From contig NC_035168.2 in NCBI RefSeq assembly GCF_001659605.2, positions 10,057,928-10,121,927 of the forward strand: a stretch of 64,000 nucleotides of DNA. Direction: 5' to 3'. Source of the stretch: Manihot esculenta (taxonomy: Eukaryota; Streptophyta; Magnoliopsida; Malpighiales; Euphorbiaceae). Made by a program: the position numbers and the translations under genes. Below, in pieces: positions 37,678 to 50,042 of this stretch. The notes beneath the pieces are model-generated. The model saw nothing but the letters and a program-made list of their open reading frames with translations. It was not told the DNA's origin and ran no database searches. Each line of letters opens with the position of its first letter. Within the stretch, counting starts at the first letter, position 1.

Positions 37678-39946
37678 TGTAACGACCCGAAAATCGGACC
37701 GCTACCGGCGCTAGGATCCAGATCGGCTTAAGGCCGCCGGGACCCGTAGCAAGCCTGACAAGCAACCTGTAAACCTGTTTAATCCCATACATGATCAACA
37801 ATCATACATAAAAATTTAAAACTTTTCTTTCATACATTCTATCATACACCAAACTCAACCTGTGCATGCACTGAACTTATACATAATCATAAACTTGACC
37901 CCTCTGTGGGATCTCATCAATGCCCCCAATGGGGTGACATAACAAGTGTTGAGTTGGCTAAACATGGACATCAATAAACATTAAGATCATGTATCAAGAG
38001 GGATTACAATATACTAGGGTCAAGCACACTTCTAACCTCAATATCATTACATTACATATCTATACATCATTATACAAACTGTTATGTCCACTTTCTAACT
38101 ATTACATACATAAGACTTCATTACTCTCCTTGACTTCTCTGTCTAATCCCGTACCTGCAAACCTGGGGAATTTGGGAGAGGGGTGAGCTACTAGAGCCCA
38201 GTGAGCAGAATAGTAAAGCATTTAAAACATATGATAACATGAAATGCATCACATCACAACTAATCATATCAAGGATGAACTTGTCACCATTTAGCCCTCT
38301 ACAAATTCCAATCATGCCAGGGGCGTAGTGCAGGCCACACCTGGTCTTTCTCTTATACATAACATAACATAACATACATAATCCATGATGCCGGGGGCGT
38401 AGTACAGGCCACTTCCGGTCTTTCTCTTACATAGTGCCAGGGGCGTAGTGCAGGCCACACCTGGACTTCCATATCATATCATCATGTCATAACATATGAG
38501 GGCTAATGGATCATTCAACATTCATCCACATCAACAACATATTATGCAATGCAACATATTCGTGATTTCTAATGCAAGCATCCTAAAATATCACATGGCA
38601 TCCGTGATGCATGAACATGCTCAAAACTGGTTTATTTATTTATTTAAAAGCATAAGAGTCATTCCACTCACCTCGGCTAGCTCTGACACTGACTGAAGCA
38701 ACTGACTCACTGCTGAGGTCCTCGGTTCCTCGGGTCCGAACCTACACAGGTGGACTCAAATGAGGGACCAAACAACTAGAACATACTCTAAAAACATCCC
38801 TCAAAAACCCCCCTAAAACACCTCAAAACAATCATGTAAAAACATGCAAAGGAAGGCAGAACAGGGCAGGTTCGGCGGCACCTTCGGCGGCCGAACGTCC
38901 CTCCAGAGCCGAAACCCAGGCAGGTTCGGCGGCACCTTTGGCGGCCGAAAGTCCCAGACAGAGACGAAAGTCTCTTTTCGGGGGCAACTTCGGCAGCCGA
39001 AAGGCCTGCCTCCCCAGCCATGTTCGGCGGCCGAAAGTTCCTTCGGCTGCCGAACCTGGTTTCTGCCAAAGGGCAGAAACTTGGCTCCTTCAAGCACATT
39101 TGCCTCCAAAACTTCCAATCATGCATTTAGCTCAACCAAAACACGCAAATATACATACATTGGCTCCTAGGGGCTTCAAACTAACTTAAACCCCAACTAC
39201 AACACACAACAACAATACAAATCCAACATACATTACTCAAAACATAACATTAACTCAAAAACCTAACTAAGAGCTAAACATGCATTCTACCCCATAGATC
39301 TTGCATAAAACTTACTTTAAACATGAAATGAGCTTAAGATCGGCTCTTACCTCTTGAAGATCGAGAGAGAGACGTCCTAAACTCGGAGGTGGGAGATTTT
39401 GAGTTCTTGAACCTCAAAGCTCCAAAACTTGCTTTAAACTCGAAAATCTTCAAAACAACGTAAAAACTTGTGAAAATCTTGAAAGATTTGAAGGAAAGAA
39501 CTCAAGAATGGTGAGGAACGGCGGAAGGGCTCACCTTGGCCGAAAATGGGGAGAAAGCTAGTCCATTTCGGCTAAGGGGCTCTTTTATAGTGGCTGGCCA
39601 GGCCACATTCGGGAGCCGAACGTGCTCCCGCATGCATGCCATGTTCGGCGGCCGAACTTGAGGTTCGGCGGCCGAACCTGGGCTTCCCTCACTTATGCCT
39701 TCGGGGGCCTAAGACTCACCCGAAAAGCATACATGTTCGGCGGTCGAACTTTGAGTTTCGGCGGCCGAACCTGAGTTTCCTCCAAATGTGTTTTTATTCT
39801 AAAAACTCAGTTCCTCTTTACTTAAAATCATCAAAAACATTAAAACATTTCATGAAAACATGGTTTTACCCTTCTAGAGGTCTCCGACATCCGAAATTCC
39901 ACCGGACGGTAGGAATTCCGATACCGGAGTCTAGCCGGGTATTACA
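37678..39946 (-). repeat. 3' LTR of copy 1
   Basis: Starts TGTAACGACCCG on the plus strand and ends GGGTATTACA. Minisatellite about 38317-38480, GC near-palindrome clusters about 38868-39055 and 39608-39775. Confidence 0.97.
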
Positions 39947-39962
39947 TTCTCCCCCCCTTAAG
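39947..39962 (-). other. Polypurine tract of copy 1
   Basis: The minus strand reads CTTAAGGGGGGGAGAA directly next to the 3' LTR; it primes plus-strand DNA synthesis in LTR elements. Confidence 0.9.
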
Positions 39963-40054
39963 AACATTCGTCCCCGAATGTTCCTCAACTAGCACATGCA
40001 AGGTACACAACATATCATACACATAAAACACATAAAACTCATAAGGAACTGACC

Positions 40055-43000
40055 TCAGAAAAGATAAGGGTACTGCTGGAGCATGGACTCCCGTGTCTCC
40101 CAAGTGTACTCTTCCATATTGTGGTGGTTCCAAAGGACTTTCACCATCGGGATTTCCTTGTTTCTTAGCTTTCTGATCTGGGTGTCTATGATCCGCACTG
40201 GCTGCTCAACATAGGTGAGATCCTCTTGGATCTCCACATCAGGCTCACTAAGAACCTTGCCCGGATCTGACACAAATTTCCTCAACATTGAAACATGGAA
40301 AACCGGATGGATTCTTGCCATTGAAGCAGGCAAATCTAGCTTGTACGACACATTCCCAATCTTCTGCAAGATTTCAAAGGGTCCGATGTATCGTGGGGCT
40401 AGTTTACCTTTCTTCCCAAAACGAACCACTCCTTTCATTGGAGACACCTTGAGCAATACCAGATCCCCCTCCTGAAACTCTACCTGTCTTCTGCGGATGT
40501 CTGCATAACTCTTCTGTCTGCTTGCAGCAGTCTTGATTCTTTCTCTGATTATGGGTACCACCCTGCTGGTGATCTCTACTAGCTCAGGCCCTGCCAAGGC
40601 CTTTTCTCCAACTTCCTTCCAGCAAACAGGTGACCTGCACTTCCTCCCATATAAAGCTTCATATGGAGCCATCCCAATGCTAGCATGATGGCTGTTATTG
40701 TAGGCAAACTCCACCAAAGGTAGATGCTGCCTCCAAGAACCGCCAAAGTCCAGCACACACATTCTGAGCATATCCTCGATAGTCTGGATGGTCCTTTCGG
40801 ACTGTCCATCCGTTTGGGGGTGGAAGGCAGTGCTGAAATCCAATCTAGTACCCATGGCATTCTGCAGACTCCGCCAAAACCTGGAGGTGAACTGGGGTCC
40901 TCTATCTGACACTATCGAAACAGGAACCCCATGCAGCCTGACGATCTCATCCACATATACCTGCGCCAACTTGTCCACAGAGTAGCCACTCCTGACAGGG
41001 ATGAAGTGAGCAGATTTGGTGAGTCTGTCCACAATCACCCATATGGAGTCCAATCTGTTGGACGCTGCCGGTAATCCCACTACGAAGTCCATAGCTATAT
41101 TCTCCCATTTCCACTCTGGAATAGGTAGCGGGTTAAGCATTCCAGCCGGCTTCTGATGTTCCAGCTTCACCCTCTGACACACTTCGCAGGCTGACACAAA
41201 CTCTGCCACTTCTTTCTTCATTGCTGGCCACCAATAAACCTTCTTCAGATCTTGATACATCTTGGTGGCTCCGGGGTGAACGCTGTATCTTGCATTATGA
41301 GCCTCTCTCATAATGTCTCCTTTTAGCCCTATGTCATCTGGTACACATAGTCGACTCCCATAGCGGAGGATCCCCTTGTTGTCAAATCTGAACTCACTAT
41401 CTTTGCCTGACTAAACAGTCCTGGCAATCTTCACTGACTCTGGGTCCTCATGCTGTTTCTGAGCCACTTGCTCCAGAAACACAGGTGTCACTTTCATCTG
41501 GGCCACTAAAGCACCGGTACCAGACAACTCCAACTGTAGACCTTCATCCATGAGCTTGTAAAACTCCTTCACCACTGGTCTCCTCTCTGCCGTGATGTGG
41601 GATAGACTGCCTAGTGACTTCCGGCTTAGGGCGTCTGCCACGACATTCGCCTTACCTGGATGATACTGAATCTTGCAATCATAGTCACTCAGCAGCTCCA
41701 CCCATCTCCTCTGTCTCAAGTTCAAATCTCTTTGACTCAGGATGTACTGCAGGCTTTTGTGATCCGTGAAGATCTCACATTTTACCCCATAGAGGTAGTG
41801 CCTCCACATCTTGAGTGCAAAGATTACCGCTGCCATCTCAAGGTCATGTGTGGGGTAATTCAACTCATGCTTCTTCAGCTGCCTAGAAGCATAAGCAATC
41901 ACCCTCTCATTCTGCATTAACACACAACCTAGTCCCACACGGGACGCATCACAGAAGACTGTAAAGTCCTCATCACTAGATGGCAGGGCTAACACTGGTG
42001 CTGAATTCAACCTCTTCTTAAGCTCTTCAAAACTCTCTTCACACTGGTCGGTCCACACAAACTTCTGATTCTTCCTGGTCAACCTGGTCAGAGGAGCTGC
42101 TATTTTCGAGAAGTCCTGAACGAACCTCCTGTAGTAACCTGCCAAACCCAAGAAACTCCTGATCTCCGTCACTGAAGTGGGTCTAGGCCAGTGAGCTACA
42201 GCTTCCACTTTCTTGGGGTCTACCTCGATCCCATTCTCTGACACTACATGCCCCAAGAACGAAATGCTCCTCAGCCAGAACTCACACTTAGAGAACTTGG
42301 CATACAAGCCATGTTCCCTCAAGGTCTGCAGAACCAACCTCAGATGATGGGCATGCTCCTCTGCATTCCTGGAATACACTAAGATATCATCTATGAAGAC
42401 GATAACAAAGTGATCCAGGTACTGGCTAAACACTCTGTTCATGAGGTCCATGAATGCTGCAGGGGCGTTAGTTAACCCGAACGGCATTACAAGGAACTCA
42501 AAATGCCCATATATGGTCCTGAAAGCCGTCTTTGGCACATCCTCAACTCTGATCCTCAGCTGATGGTACCCAGATCTCAGATCTATTTTGGAGAAACAAC
42601 CCGCTCCTGCTAGCTAGTCGAATAGATCGTCGATCCTTAGCAAAGGGTACTTGTTCTTGGTAGTGACTTTGTTCAACTGCCTGTAGTCGATACAAAGTCT
42701 AAGGGATCCATCCTTCTTTCTGACAAACAAAACTGGAGCACCCCAGGGTGAGGTACTCGGTCGGATGAAGCCCTTGTCTACCAGCTCTTGCAACTGTTCT
42801 TTCAATTCCTTCAACTCGGCTGGAGCCATCCTGTAGGGAGGGATAGAGATCGGTCGGGTTACAGGCATCAATTCTATCTCGAACTCTATCTCCCTAGCAG
42901 GTGGTAAACCTGGCAACTCGTCTGGGAAGACATCTAGAAACTCTCTAACCACTGGCACCGAGGCGAGCTCTCTAACCTGACTGCTAAGCTCTCTCACATG

Positions 43001-45040
43001 AGCCAAATACCCCTGACATCCCCTCCTAAGCAACCTACGAGCCTGAAGAGCTGATATCAGACCTCTAGGTGTACCCCTCCTGTCTCCTCTGAAGACTACC
43101 TCTGACCCATCCTGACCTCTGAACCTGACTACCTTGTCCCTGTAGTCCAAGGTAGCACCATGGGTAGATAACCAGTCCATCCCTAGAATGACGTCAAAAT
43201 CTGTCAAGTCTAGAACCACAAGGTCGGCGGACAAGCATCTCCCCTCAACAAATACAGGACTACACTGGCAGACTGACTCTGCCACTGATGGATCACACTT
43301 GGGTCCACTGACCCAGAGAGGACACTCTAACTCAGAGATCATCAACCCTACCCTCTGGACGGCTCTCGGTGCAATAAAAGAATGAGATGCGCCCGGGTCC
43401 ATTAAGGCATACACATCTGAACAACCAATGACTAAGTTACCTGCCACCACAGTGTTAGATGCATCTGCCTCCTGCTGTGTCATCGTGAAGATCCGTGCTG
43501 GAGCTGATGGACCTTCACCTCGGAAACCCGCTGAAGAAGAGGCTGCCCCTCTCCCTCTACCTCTACCACTGGCCTGAGTCGCGGCTGGAGCTGCTGGCTG
43601 CGCTACGCTACCTGAAGCTATCTGCTGGGACTGTGCCATCGGGGCTGCTCTTGGACATTCTCGAGACATATGCCCCTCCTGACCACATCTGTAACAGGCC
43701 GTCGTCCCAAACCGACATACTCCTCTGTGTGGCTTACCACACCTTGCACAAACTGCATTATCTGCACCAGAGCTTGAGCCACTCCCTAGTCCCAGACTGG
43801 ACTTAACCTTGTTCCAGAACTTGTTCTTCTTAGACTTCCTGGGACCTCTGTCCCACTTCTTGCTACCTGAAGTTGCTGCACTCATTGAAGAAGAGCCTGG
43901 GTTCTTAGAACCAGAAGGCTGTGCCACTGACTGTTTAACTGACCCCTGAAGGATGGCACTGGCCTCCATCTTCCGGGCCATATCCACTATGGCATGGAAG
44001 CTCTCCCTATCTGCTGACTGGATCAAGGAGGAATATCTGGAGTGGAGTTTCATGATATACCTCCTTGACCTTTTCTGGTCTGAGTCAAGGCTTTGCCCTG
44101 CAAATGGCAACAGCTCCAAAAATATGTCTGTGAACTCCTCTACACCCATCTCATCAGTCTGCCTCAACTGCTCAAACTCTATCATCTTCAGCTCCCTTGA
44201 ACTATCTGGGAAAGCCCATCCTGCAAACTCATTTGCAAACTCCTCCCAAGACATGCTATCCACTTTCGGGTTCACATAATTCTTGAACCATTCTCGTGCC
44301 TTCTTGCACTTAAGTGTGAACCCAGCCATCTGAATGGCTCTACTATCATCAGCCCCAATCTCATCTGTGATCACCTTGACCCTCTCCAGATACACAAACG
44401 GGTCATCCCCTTTTTCATACTGGGGAGCACCCAACTTCATGTAGTCAGTCATCTTGACCTTGCTCCCACTGGCTGAGCTAGGTCTAGGAGGTTGGGTAAC
44501 TGGGGCTACTGGTTCAGCTGGAGGAGGAGGAGGTGCAGCATCCCCTGGGGTAGGGTTTGCTGGATTTGGATAGTAAGGTGGGGGTGGATACATTGGGTAT
44601 TGTGAATATGGTGGATAATAAGGTGGGTATGGCATCTGTGTGGGATAAGGGCTAAAGCTGTGGTAGTCCGATGTGCCTCCCATCGAATACCCAGGGTTTT
44701 GTGAGAAGGGTGGGTAGTAAGGTGGCTGAACAAATCCCGAGGCCTGAGTGCCTCCTTGGGATTCTCCCATTCCCTCTTCTGACATGCTAACTCCCAAACT
44801 GCCATCCCTCCTCTGCTCTACATCCATATCATCCCCCAAGTCCTCTGACGCTCCTCCCTGAACTGTTCCTCTGACTGATCTGCTTCTACCCAGATCCAAA
44901 GACCTTCTAGGGTCTCTTACTGCTCTTTCTCTGTTAGACCTACTAGACATTGCCCTAGGCAATGCTGGAGGACGGGCGCTCGTTCCCTCATCCTCAGGTG
45001 GTACTCCAGTCAATCTTGCTGATCGACGAGTTCCTCTCAT
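40055..45040 (-). pseudogene. gag-pol polyprotein of copy 1, two nonsense codons
   Basis: One frame of 4986 nt (1662 codons) from the ATG at 45040 to the stop at 40055-40057. The frame is open 24 nt upstream (from a GTG at 45064), but the first ATG is 45040. Order: gag with a Pro/Tyr-rich N-terminal region and a CCHC knuckle ([14 protein letters not shown]), aspartic protease with DPGAS, reverse transcriptase (FIDD), RNase H (VFCDAS), integrase (H-H-C-C finger, DRGPQF, HPQTDGQSE) and a chromodomain-like tail ending EEYTWETRESM. In-frame TAG codons at 42614-42616 (codon 809, in reverse transcriptase) and 41411-41413 (codon 1210, between RNase H and integrase) break it; the sister copy has glutamine at both. 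There are no frameshifts. The domain order and tail fit the Tekay/Del chromovirus lineage. Confidence 0.95.
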
Positions 45041-45285
45041 CCTGTTTTCTGAAAAACAGTACACATCATATAAACATTAGCATCATATGGTTCATGTGGG
45101 CACACATGAACCCGCATCACACATCATAGCATATCATTAATGCACATGCATATAATCATGGCATTTCACATCATCATGCAAGACAGAACTCCACATCCTA
45201 TCCTAGTGGACATGATCTTCCTATTGTGCTTGACCTTCAATAACATCTATGAGCCCGACACTCTAGGTCCGACCATATGAACCTA

Positions 45286-45299
45286 GGGCTCTGATACCA
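45286..45299 (-). other. Primer-binding site of copy 1
   Basis: The minus strand reads TGGTATCAGAGCCC three bases inside the 5' LTR, complementary to the 3' end of plant initiator tRNA-Met. Confidence 0.93.
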
Positions 45300-45302
45300 T
45301 TC

Positions 45303-47558
45303 TGTAACGACCCGAAAATCGGACCGCTACCGGCGCTAGGATCCAGATCGGCTTAAGGCCGCCGGGACTCGTAGCAAGCCTGACAAGCAACCTGTAAACC
45401 TGTTTAATCCCATACATGATCAATAATCATACATAAAAATTTAAAACTTTTCTTTCATACATTCTATCATACACCAAACTCAACTTGTGCATGCACTGAA
45501 CTTATACATAATCATAAACTTGACCCCTCTGTGGGATCTCATCAATGCCCCCAATGGGGTGACATAACAAGTGTTGAGTTGGCTAAACATGGACATCAAT
45601 AAACATTAAGATCATGTATCAAGAGGGATTACAATATACTAGGGTCAAGCACACTTCTAACCTCAATATCATTACATTACATATCTATACATCATTATAC
45701 AAACTGTCATGTCCACTTTCTAACTATTACATACATAAGACTTCATTACTCTCCTTGACTTCTCTGTCTAATCTCGTACCTGCAAACCTGGGGAATTTGG
45801 GAGAGGGGTGAGCTACTAGAGCCCAGTGAGCAGAATAGTAAAGCATTTAAAACATATGATAACATGAAATGCATCACATCACAACTAATCATATCAAGGA
45901 TGAACTTGTCACCATTTAGCCCTCTACAAATTCCAATCATGCCAGGGGCATAGTGCAGGCCACACCTGGTCTTTCTCTTATACATAACATAACATAACAT
46001 ACATAATCCATGATGCCGGGCCACTTCCGATCTTTCTCTTACATAGTGCCAGGGGCGTAGTGCAGGCCACACCTGGACTTCCATATCATATCATCATGTC
46101 ATAACATATGAGGGCTAATGGATCATTCAACATTCATCCACATCAACAACATATTATGCAATGCAACATATTCGTGATTTCTAATGCAAGCATCCTAAAA
46201 TATCACATGGCATCCGTGATGCATGAACATGCTCAAAACTGATTTATTTATTTATTTAAAAGCATAAGAGTCATTCCACTCACCTCGGCTAGCTCTGACA
46301 CTGACTGAAGCAGCTGACTCACTGCTGAGGTCCTCGGTTCCTCGGGTCCGAACCTACATAGGTGGACTCAAATGAGGGACCAAACAACTAGAACATACTC
46401 TAAAAACATCCCTCAAAAACCCCCCTAAAACACCTCAAAACAATCATGTAAAAACATGCAAAGGAAGGCAGAACAGGGCAGGTTCGGCGGCACCTTCGGC
46501 GGCCGAACGTCCCTCCAGAGCCGAAACCCAGGCAGGTTCGGCGGCACCTTCGGCGACCGAAAGTCCCAGACAGAGACGAAAGTCTCTTTTCGGGGGCAAC
46601 TTCGGCAGCCGAAAGGCCTGCCTCCCCAGCCATGTTCGACGGCCGAAAGTTCCTTCGGCTGCCGAACCTGGTTTCTGCCAAAGGGCAGAAACTTGGCTCC
46701 TTCAAGCACATTTGCCTCCAAAACTTCCAATCATGCATTTAGCTCAACCAAAACACGCAAATATACATACATTGGCTCCTAGGGGCTTCAAACTAACTTA
46801 AACCCCAACTACAACACACAACAACAATACAAATCCAACATACATTGCTCAAAACATAACATTAACTCAAAAACCTAACTAAGAGCTAAACATGCATTCT
46901 ACCCCATAGATCTTGCATAAAACTTACTTTAAACATGAAATGAGCTTAAGATCGGCTCTTACCTCTTGAAGATCGAGAGAGAGACGTCCTAAACTCGGAG
47001 GTGGGAGATTTTGAGTTCTTGAACCTCAAAACTCCAAAACTTGCTTTAAACTCGAAAATCTTCAAAACAACGTAAAAACTTGTGAAAATCTTGAAAGATT
47101 TGAAGGAAAGAACTCAAGAATGGTGAGGAACGGCGGAAGGGCTCACCTTGGCCGAAAATGGGGAGAAAGCTAGTCCATTTCGGCTAAGGGGCTCTTTTAT
47201 AGTGGCTGGCCAGGCCACATTCGGGAGCCGAACGTGCCCCCGCATGCATGCCATGTTCGGCGGCCGAACTTGAGGTTCGGCGGCCGAACCTGGGCTTCCC
47301 TCACTTATGCCTTCGGGGGCCTAAGGCTCACCCGAAAAGCATACATGTTCGGCGGGCGAACTTTGAGTTTCGGCGGCCGAACCTGAGTTTCCTCCAAGGG
47401 TGTTTTTATTCTAAAAAATCATTTCCTCTTTACTTAAAATCATCAAAAACATTAAAACATTTCATGAAAACATGGTTTTACCCTTCTAGAGGTCTCCGAC
47501 ATCCGAAATTCCACCGGACGGTAGGAATTCGGATACCGGAGTCTAGCCGGGTATTACA
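45303..47558 (-). repeat. 5' LTR of copy 1
   Basis: Minus-strand TATAAAA at 47195-47201 gives a U3 of about 350 bp and a long R-U5. It lacks 13 bp of the minisatellite relative to the 3' LTR (at about 46019). A splice-donor motif AAGAG|GTAAG lies near 46968. Confidence 0.97.
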
Positions 47559-49972
47559 GCTAGATTCCGGCATCGGAATCCCTACCTTCCGGCGGAATCT
47601 CCGTTGGAATCTGGAATTCTGACGATGCCAGAGTCTTCTAGAGGGGTAAAATGTGTTTCTAAAATGTTTTCACACGATTTTATGGTTCTTAATGGAAAAG
47701 AAACGAGTTTTTAAAAGACTAGGCCAAGGAGGCATTTGCCAGGTTCGGCCGCCGAAAGTGAAGTTCGGCCGCCGAACATGGGAAGTTTTCGGGAGCGCTT
47801 TTGGCCTCTGAAAGCTTCATTTGAACGAACCAAGGTTCGGCCGCCGAACATACATGAGTTTAGGGGGCACGTTGGGCTGCCGAAGGTTGTTGACCAGGCC
47901 ACCTATAAAGAGCCCTCAGATCGGAAATGGGCGAGTTTTCTCCCCATTCTCGAGCTCACGTGAGTTTATGCCCTCCTTTGGTCGTTTTCATGTTTTCTCT
48001 ACCCATCCCTCAAGTTTTTCATGAGTTCTACCCTTGTTTTGAAGTTTTGAAGCTTAAATAGGAGTTTTGGGAGCTTGGAGGCTTTTGGAGCTTGGATCCT
48101 CCACACCTCCGAGTTAGGGATCGCACCACCCCTCGATCTTCAAGAGGTAAGTGTAGATCCTTGCTTTCCTTCTGTTTTAATGAAGTTTTAAGTTTAATGA
48201 AGTTTTAATGGTTGAGCATGGGTAGATATGCATGTTTAGGTTTATGAGGATTTTATGCCCAATGTGTGCTTATGTATGTTTAAATGATGTTATATTGAAG
48301 GTTTAGGCTAGTTTATGCATGTGGGAGAGTGTATGCATGATTGGGAGAGAGCAAGTGAGGTTTTGAGTAGTTTTGATGGTTTTGGCTTATGTGGGTCATA
48401 AGCTATTTATGTATGCTTTATGATGTTCTTTGTTGGAGTTTAAGCTTGTTTAAGCTCCTTTGTGCATGGTTAAGGGTTTAAGCATGTTTTTATGAGGTTA
48501 GAAGCATGTTTTGGGTGTTTGGAAGACTTGGGAGGCTTGTATGCATAAGAGGCTGAGTTCTGGATGAACTCAGGTTCGGCCGCCGAACCTGCCTATAGAC
48601 GCATGGATTGGCCGCCTAACCTTGCCCTCGAAAGTTGTGTTTCGGATCTGGAGCAGACTTTCGGCCGCCGAAGGTGATATTCGGCCGCCGAAAGTGCTTG
48701 ACTTTTGGATCTGGAGTGAGGCTTCGGCCGCCGAACCTGCATGGCTTTCGGCTCTGGAAGGGACCTTCGGCCGCCGAAAGTGCCGCCGAAAGTGCCCTGT
48801 CCAGCCCTTTCATGGTTGTTTTCTATGCATGTTTTGAGGATGTTTTAAGGGGTTTTTGGGAAGTTGTTTATGAGTTGTTTAGGGTGTATTTGGCACCTCA
48901 TTTGAGTCCACCTGTGTAGGATCGGACCTGAGGAACCGAGGTGTTTAGCAAGTGTTAGCTGCTTCAGAGTTAGTCCAGAGCTAGTCAAAGGTGAGTAGAA
49001 CATAACTCGTTTAATATTAAAGAAATTAAATGTTTTACGCATGTTCATGCATCACGAATACCATGTTATGTAATAGGTTGTTGCATTAGAGTTCACGAAT
49101 ATGTTGCATTGCATAATACGATGATGATGATGTGGATGGATATTGGATGATCCATTAGCCCTCAGTATGACATGATATGATAAGATATGACATGTATGAC
49201 ATGATATGAGATGGAAAGACCAGGCGTGGCCGTATCGCCCCTGGCATAGAGTAAGAGAAGTCCAGGTGTGGCCGTATCGCCCCTGGCATAGAGTATGTGA
49301 AGTCCAGGCGTGGTCGTATCGCCCCTGGCATAGAGCATTGCTAAACTTGTTATGATATGACATTTATATGTTGAGGGCTATTGGTGACAAATTCATCCTT
49401 GATGTGTATTGTTTGTGATGTAATGCATGTCATGAAAGCATATGAGATAGTAAACTGTTTTTCTATTTAGTTCTGCTCACTGGGCTTTTTAGCTCACTCC
49501 TCTCCCCTAACCCCAGGTGTGCAGGGACAGAGATAGTTCAGGAGGTCAGCAGGTTATGGCTATGGTCATGTTTATGTAATAGGATAGTCGTGGACATGAT
49601 GTATTTGTAAAGTATGAAATGATGTAAAAGTATGTATTGAAATGTAAGGCTACGTAATGACATGTCATGGTTAGAGTTGTGCTTTGCCCTAGTCATGTAT
49701 GGTTAATCCCTTTTGGCACATGATCCTTCTCAAATGTTTTAACGATGTTTTATGCAAACCAAGTTTAACGTATGATATGTTGCCCCATTGGAGCATTGAT
49801 GAGGGCTCCAGTGTGGGGTTTTATGTTTATGGGTTGTGCATGCACAGGTTAAACTTGGTAAAGGAAAGAAAAAGTTTAAAGTTTCATGTTTATGTTTGAT
49901 CATGTATGGAATTTAACAGGTATACAGGATGTATGTTAGGCTTGCTACGGGTCCTGGCGACCTTAAGTCGAT

Positions 49973-50042
49973 CTGGATCCTAGCGCCGGTAGCGGTCCGA
50001 TTTCCGGATCGTTACAGGACCGCTACCGGCGCTAGGATCCAG
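49973..50042. repeat. Inverted repeat formed at an LTR-LTR junction
   Basis: 26-bp arms 49973-49998 and 50017-50042 are perfect inverted copies separated by 18 bp. They arise because the plus-strand solo LTR landed near the same end of a minus-strand LTR of its own family. Confidence 0.95.

Larger units (their letters stand above)
37678..47558 (-). mobile_element. Full-length Ty3/gypsy Tekay/Del-like retrotransposon, copy 1 (9881 bp)
   Basis: LTRs at 37678-39946 (3', 2269 bp) and 45303-47558 (5', 2256 bp). The TSD GCTAG (37673-37677 / 47559-47563) is perfect. The internal region has the primer site, one gag-pol frame and the polypurine tract in the expected order. The two LTRs differ by one 13-bp deletion and, counting by eye, about 23 substitutions (about 1%), so the insertion is young. 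It lies 16 bp inside the plus-strand solo LTR. Confidence 0.97.
37662..50016 (+). mobile_element. Solo gypsy LTR (~2469 bp) interrupted by a full-length element
   Basis: Starts TGTAATACTCGGCTAG (37662-37677), is interrupted by 37678-47563, and resumes at 47564 with ATTCCGGCATCGG, ending CGGATCGTTACA at 50016. Flanking TSD is GGACC (37657-37661 / 50017-50021), so it entered the host LTR 23 bp from its end. There is no primer site, gag or pol of its own. It carries a plus-strand TATA region, GC near-palindromes (about 47745-47890 and 48573-48800), a three-unit minisatellite (about 49215-49337) and the donor motif near 48147. Confidence 0.93.

Noticed and set aside
43188..44805. Several 65-108-codon ORFs opposite or out of frame with gag-pol (also around 55176-55787)
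   Set aside because: Shadows of the gag-pol frame.
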